Positions 63,301 to 64,000 of a DNA stretch of 64,000 nucleotides are shown in pieces (position 1 is the first letter of the stretch; the number at the start of each line of letters is the position of its first letter). The DNA lies in the NCBI RefSeq assembly GCF_965638725.1, contig NC_134958.1, positions 22,289,964 to 22,353,963 of the forward strand, written 5' to 3'. Below the pieces are notes generated by a model. That model made no database searches and was not told the origin of the DNA. It saw only the letters and a program-made list of their open reading frames with translations. This stretch comes from Aptenodytes patagonicus (Eukaryota > Chordata > Aves > Sphenisciformes > Spheniscidae). Position numbers and translations under genes: made by a program.

Positions 63301-64000
63301 CTCCCCAAAATCCTGTCTGTGGGTCTCATCCCAGGGGATGCAGCGGCTCAGCACCAGGATCGGGCCCCAGGGCTCAGGCAGGCACGGGGGGGGGGGTGCT
63401 GGACCTGGACCTCCCCCCCATCCCTCTCTGCCTGGGGATGTCAGCTCCGGACCTTCGGAGATCACAGGGGGCAGAGCCCCTCTCCAGCCCTGCCGCCCCC
63501 TCCTCCCAACATCCCACATCCGCAAGGTACGAGCAGGTCTCCCCTCTCGCCCCTCACCGTGGCATTGAGCCTGGCTGGCACACGGCAAGATGACGTGCTC
63601 CGGCAGCTCAGCCACCTATTTACCCTCCTCTCGCCCGGAGCAGGGCTGGGAATAGCAGCAGCATCCCGGACTGGAAAGGCTGCCAGAGCCGGAGAGCCCG
63701 GGGGGGGGGGGGGGGGGGGGGGGGAATGCCAGGGCCAGATGCTGCCTCACCTGTAAATGGGCCCGAACTGCTGGAACTTGCGAGCCATGATGTGATGGAC
63801 GTTGTGCAAGCCGCCCTCCTGCCAGAAGCGGTAGAGGTTGAGCCAGCCGGCTCGCCAGTCACCGGGCAGCTGGTTAAAGGGTCGAGGAGCTGGTGGGATG
63901 GGGGGTGCATGCGATGGGGTGGCAGCCCCCCGAGTCCGGCGGCATCCCCCAGCTCGGGCAGGGGGACATCCCCGCAAGGCGCCTGGCTTGGGCGCAGCCC
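60191..64000 (-). CDS. CYP11A1: CYP11A1, cholesterol side-chain cleavage P450 (5' end beyond window)
   Basis: Mitochondrial inner-membrane P450 that converts cholesterol to pregnenolone with electrons from adrenodoxin (family knowledge). Nine exons: >64000-63751, 63173-63018, 62804-62605, 62195-61992, 61468-61308, 61230-61064, 60910-60832, 60622-60431 and 60313-60191. All are GT-AG and in phase, about 510 residues visible (human 521). Key motifs: [12 protein letters not shown] after an Arg- and Ala-rich mitochondrial presequence, [20 protein letters not shown]-helix AGGVDTTSMTLQW, K-helix ETLR, and haem loop [18 protein letters not shown] with the ligand cysteine. No break seen. Closest in memory to chicken CYP11A1; CYP11B-type sequences fit less well. 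Only the initiating codons lie past the right edge. Confidence 0.95.
60431..60622 (-). CDS. CYP11A1: CYP11A1 exon 8 (haem-binding loop)
   Basis: 192 nt, acceptor CTTCCCTGCAG, donor GTGAGC. Contains the ERR-triad region (FSPQRWL) and [20 protein letters not shown] with the axial cysteine. Confidence 0.96.
60832..60910 (-). CDS. CYP11A1: CYP11A1 exon 7
   Basis: 79 nt, C-rich acceptor ending CCCAG, donor GTGAGC. Codes [20 protein letters not shown], then YRIPPK. Confidence 0.95.
61064..61230 (-). CDS. CYP11A1: CYP11A1 exon 6
   Basis: 167 nt, acceptor CCCGCTCCAG, donor GTGAGG. Codes [20 protein letters not shown], up to the K-helix ETLR. Confidence 0.95.
61308..61468 (-). CDS. CYP11A1: CYP11A1 exon 5
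   Basis: 161 nt, acceptor GTGTCTCCTCAG, donor GTAAGG. Codes [20 protein letters not shown] and the first half of the I-helix, [13 protein letters not shown]. Confidence 0.95.
61469..61991. other. CYP11A1 intron 4
   Basis: 523 bp, nothing recognised beyond G/C runs. Confidence 0.6.
61992..62195 (-). CDS. CYP11A1: CYP11A1 exon 4
   Basis: 204 nt, acceptor GCTGGCTCGCAG, donor GTGAGC. Codes [40 protein letters not shown] and [16 protein letters not shown]. Confidence 0.95.
62196..62604. other. CYP11A1 intron 3
   Basis: 409 bp, nothing recognised. Confidence 0.6.
62605..62804 (-). CDS. CYP11A1: CYP11A1 exon 3
   Basis: 200 nt, acceptor GTGTCCTGCAG, donor GTGAGT. Codes [20 protein letters not shown] and [14 protein letters not shown], including the C-helix Trp-x-x-x-Arg. 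Confidence 0.95.
63018..63173 (-). CDS. CYP11A1: CYP11A1 exon 2
   Basis: 156 nt, acceptor CCCCGGCAG, donor GTGAGT. Codes [20 protein letters not shown], then [20 protein letters not shown]. Confidence 0.95.
63174..63750. other. CYP11A1 intron 1
   Basis: 577 bp with the 25-base G run (plus strand) close to the exon 1 donor. Otherwise nothing recognised. Confidence 0.6.
63700..63724. repeat. G25 homopolymer (C25 in the CYP11A1 transcript)
   Basis: Uninterrupted run of G on the plus strand, 26-50 nt downstream of the CYP11A1 exon 1 donor in transcript sense. Confidence 0.95.
63751..64000 (-). CDS. CYP11A1: CYP11A1 exon 1 (partial, runs off right edge)
   Basis: Donor GTGAGG. The visible part codes an Arg-, Ala- and Pro-rich transit region, then [19 protein letters not shown] and FQQFGPIYR. 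No start codon is visible in frame; the frame is open to the window edge. Confidence 0.92.

Noticed and set aside
1..64000. CRISPR arrays, bacterial operons, tRNA or rRNA genes
   Set aside because: None seen. The tandem repeats are vertebrate microsatellites and minisatellites, not spacer-repeat arrays, and gene structure is intron-rich eukaryotic.

Overview
The window is ordinary vertebrate nuclear DNA, most likely from a bird. It contains parts or all of three multi-exon genes in the order STRA6 (minus strand, 5' part), CCDC33 (plus strand, apparently complete) and CYP11A1 (minus strand, nearly complete). As I recall, the same neighbours occur in the same order on human 15q24. The CYP11A1 protein reads as avian. 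The solo LTR at 361-901 resembles an endogenous-retrovirus LTR family common in Neoaves, so a non-galliform bird is the best guess. High GC, many G/C homopolymer runs and GC-rich minisatellites suggest a small, gene-dense chromosome. All genes were assembled by eye from spliced exons with GT-AG borders, phase continuity and remembered human and chicken proteins. No search was run.

Layout. 1-4883: STRA6, the retinol-RBP receptor. Five coding exons give residues 1-199; the rest lies left of the window, and an ERV solo LTR sits in its leftmost intron. 4884-14726: divergent intergenic interval with the unplaced promoters and 5' non-coding exons of STRA6 and perhaps CCDC33. 14727-59729: CCDC33, about 23 coding exons and about 1,076 residues in my model, with a Ca-independent-looking C2 domain and a C-terminal coiled coil. 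Its large introns hold minisatellites, CpG-rich patches, AT-rich islands that may be conserved elements, and one striking 161-nt palindrome at 39902-40062. 59730-60190: short gap between the convergent CCDC33 and CYP11A1 stops. 60191-64000: CYP11A1, the mitochondrial cholesterol side-chain cleavage P450, nine exons, with only the first few codons beyond the right edge.

The genes do not form an operon or pathway. STRA6 handles retinol uptake, CYP11A1 starts steroid synthesis, and CCDC33 is a testis-biased coiled-coil protein. The least certain parts are the CCDC33 exons between 55.3 and 56.5 kb and its last exon. I saw no tRNA, rRNA, CRISPR array or new protein-coding system. The most unusual structures are the intronic palindrome, the 18-bp-based minisatellite beside a CpG-dense block, and several candidate regulatory islands.
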